Source: an uncultured Lachnospiraceae bacterium
Lineage (GTDB): Bacteria > Bacillota > Clostridia > Lachnospirales > Lachnospiraceae
Direction of reading: 5' to 3'
DNA length: 8,084 bases
Assembly: GCA_902784025.1 (NCBI GenBank)
Contig: CACZTF010000216.1
Coordinates: forward strand, 1 to 8,084
Below, one piece after another: positions 6,471 through 8,084 of this stretch. The notes under the pieces were generated by a model. It worked only from the letters and a program-made list of their open reading frames with translations, did no database searches and was not told the origin of the DNA. Each line of letters begins with the position of its first letter. The first letter of the stretch is position 1. The position numbers and the translations under genes are program-made.

Positions 6471-8084
6471 CTATTGTTTCATGATATCAAATATGGATAT
6501 CTGATTTTTTTCCGCCACGCCTTTAAGTGCACCTATCTCCATCAGTTTATCTACAGCCACCTGACCTATCCTTCCCCGGCTCTTGAGATCCTCCTGGGAT
6601 ATAAAAGGCCCCTTCTCCGCAGCTATAACTATATTCTCTCCGGCTATTTCCCCCACTTTTTCTATCACCTTAAAGGAAGGCATGATCTTTCCATCGTAAA
6701 TCATGAACTTACGGGATCTGGCCTTATAGATATCCACCGGCATGAATTCTATTCCCCGGGCATACATCTCCTCAGTGATACGCATATCCCTGAATTCCAG
6801 CAACTCTTTTGCCTCCATATCCTTGGGATCCTTTTTCCTTAATTCCGACAGGTATGTCTGCAGCCTGTCCATGCCCAGTGCCATCTTATTATAATTGAAT
6901 CCGTCTCCTCTGATGCTGAAATAAGCGCAGTAATACTCTGTAGGATAAAATATCTTAAAATATGCTATCCTCCAGGCCATAGTCACATAAGCTGCTGCGT
7001 GAGCCTTCGGAAACATATACTTAATCTTCTTACACGACTCGATATACCAATCAGGAACATCATGCTCCCTCATGGCATCCTCCCATTCAGGCTTAAGCCC
7101 TTTACCTTTACGCACCTTTTCCATGATATCAAAAGCAAGCCGGTCCTCCATACCCTTGATTATCAGATATGTCATGATATCATCTCTGGTACAGATAACA
7201 GACGAAATGTCAGCCGTTCCCTCACGGATAAGATCTCTTGCATTACCTATCCATACATTTTCACCGTGGGAAAGACCTGATATCCTTACAAGATCAGAAA
7301 AATGTTTTGGCGCCGCTTCCACCACCATTTTAATGGCAAAATCAGTCCCAAACTCAGGTATGCCAAGAAGCCCTAAAGGCGTCCCGCCTATGTCATCAGG
7401 CGTTATCCCCAGCGCCTCCGTATTCATAAACAGAGACATCACTTCCGGGCTGTCCATGGGGATATCCTCCGGAGCCACACCTGTCAGATCCTGCAGCATC
7501 CTGATCATGGTAGGATTCAGATGCCCCAGGATATCCAGCTTGAGCAGATTGCTGTCTATACTGTGATAGTCAAAATGCGTGGTAATGATATCAATATCCT
7601 TATTTGCCGGATGCTGTACAGGTGTAAATGTATTAATATCCTCACCAAACGGCAGAACCACGATACCACCGGGATGCTGACCGCTGGTTTTCTTTACACC
7701 TATACACCCCTGGGCAATCCTGTCTATCTCGCATTTTCTCTTAATAGATTCCGGCCCCGTTTCGTAGAGACGGTTTTCGTAATATTCCTTTACAAATGCA
7801 CGTGCCGTCTTATCCTGTATTCCGTCAACTGTACCCGCTTTAAAAGTCTGTCCCTTTCCGAAGATAACCTCAACGAAAGCATGGGCTTTGTTCTGATATT
7901 CATCGGAAAAATTCAAATCTATATCAGGTTCTTTGTTTCCGCCAAAACCCAGGAAGGTCTCAAATGGTATATCAAAACCATCCTTTATCAGGGGCTTTCC
8001 GCACTTAGGACATATCTTATCCGGCATATCCACCCCGGCTGCCCCCCTGTATTTTTTAACATCATCGGAATAAAAATCACTGTA
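6471..8084 (-). CDS. polC: DNA polymerase III alpha subunit, PolC type, C-terminal part cut by window edge
   Basis: PolC is the main replicative polymerase of low-GC Gram-positive bacteria. The frame is open to base 8084, so the 537 residues here are only the C-terminal portion (PolC is usually about 1,400-1,500 residues); the N-terminal, OB, exonuclease and PHP regions lie outside. The fragment enters at the second CxxC of the zinc-binding motif (CPKCGKPLIKDGFDIPFETF). PDIDLNFS carries catalytic aspartates D54 and D56 (fragment numbering), and LLKLDILGH carries the third, D184. SGQHPGGIVV, the helix-hairpin-helix region around ISGLSHGENVWIGNA, and YMFPKAHAAAYV (356-367) are all PolC-specific. 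The C-terminus holds QISIF (528-532), a match to the beta-clamp-binding pentapeptide pattern QLSLF. An in-frame GTG at 8033 is internal, because PolC-like sequence continues upstream of it. The stop is TAG at 6471, just before the leuA promoter. Confidence 0.96.
   Translation of the reverse strand, partial: YSDFYSDDVKKYRGAAGVDMPDKICPKCGKPLIKDGFDIPFETFLGFGGNKEPDIDLNFSDEYQNKAHAFVEVIFGKGQTFKAGTVDGIQDKTARAFVKEYYENRLYETGPESIKRKCEIDRIAQGCIGVKKTSGQHPGGIVVLPFGEDINTFTPVQHPANKDIDIITTHFDYHSIDSNLLKLDILGHLNPTMIRMLQDLTGVAPEDIPMDSPEVMSLFMNTEALGITPDDIGGTPLGLLGIPEFGTDFAIKMVVEAAPKHFSDLVRISGLSHGENVWIGNARDLIREGTADISSVICTRDDIMTYLIIKGMEDRLAFDIMEKVRKGKGLKPEWEDAMREHDVPDWYIESCKKIKYMFPKAHAAAYVTMAWRIAYFKIFYPTEYYCAYFSIRGDGFNYNKMALGMDRLQTYLSELRKKDPKDMEAKELLEFRDMRITEEMYARGIEFMPVDIYKARSRKFMIYDGKIMPSFKVIEKVGEIAGENIVIAAEKGPFISQEDLKSRGRIGQVAVDKLMEIGALKGVAEKNQISIFDIMKQ

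Noticed and set aside
8031..8033. GTG as the start of a 520-residue protein
   Set aside because: The frame continues open to the window end with PolC-like sequence, and 520 residues would lack the first half of the zinc motif; this is an internal codon.
1..8084. Mobile element, CRISPR array, tRNA/rRNA, toxin-antitoxin or defence system
   Set aside because: No direct repeat arrays, terminal inverted repeats, transposase or integrase motifs, or RNA gene signatures were seen; the coding space is filled by housekeeping genes.

Overview
The window is ordinary core-genome sequence from a low-to-moderate GC Bacillota, most likely class Clostridia and probably Lachnospiraceae (Butyrivibrio/Roseburia-like). 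The evidence is a PolC-type replicative polymerase, strong AGGAGG-type ribosome binding sites, a long-form 2-isopropylmalate synthase, and a second-copy style type II topoisomerase pair whose A subunit begins MPEQIIKTEYAE. The family assignment comes from remembered protein families, not from a database search.

Every recognisable gene lies on the minus strand, so transcription runs from high to low coordinates. In that order: the C-terminal 537 residues of PolC (8084-6471, cut by the window edge); a short regulatory gap with a consensus promoter and a structured leader; leuA (6329-4659); a Cof/HAD-IIB phosphatase overlapping leuA by 4 bases (4662-3883); a 116-base gap; a membrane-anchored PrsA/SurA-like protein with a degraded PpiC domain (3766-2765); the ATPase/Toprim subunit (GyrB/ParE family) of a type II topoisomerase (2748-829); and the start of its breakage-reunion subunit (GyrA/ParC family, 807-1, cut by the window edge). 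No gene-free stretch exceeds about 140 bases.

There are probably three transcription units: the end of polC, leuA-HAD, and prsA-like-topoB-topoA (gaps of 16 and 21 bases). The main functions are chromosome replication and topology plus the first committed step of leucine synthesis. I see no mobile element, CRISPR array, tRNA, rRNA or defence system. The least-explained feature is the leuA leader: a TTGACA-17-TATATT promoter feeds an RNA of about 100 nt that can fold into a long hairpin. A 20-codon ORF rich in Leu/Ile/Val codons spans that hairpin. This is a candidate regulatory element, not a demonstrated one.
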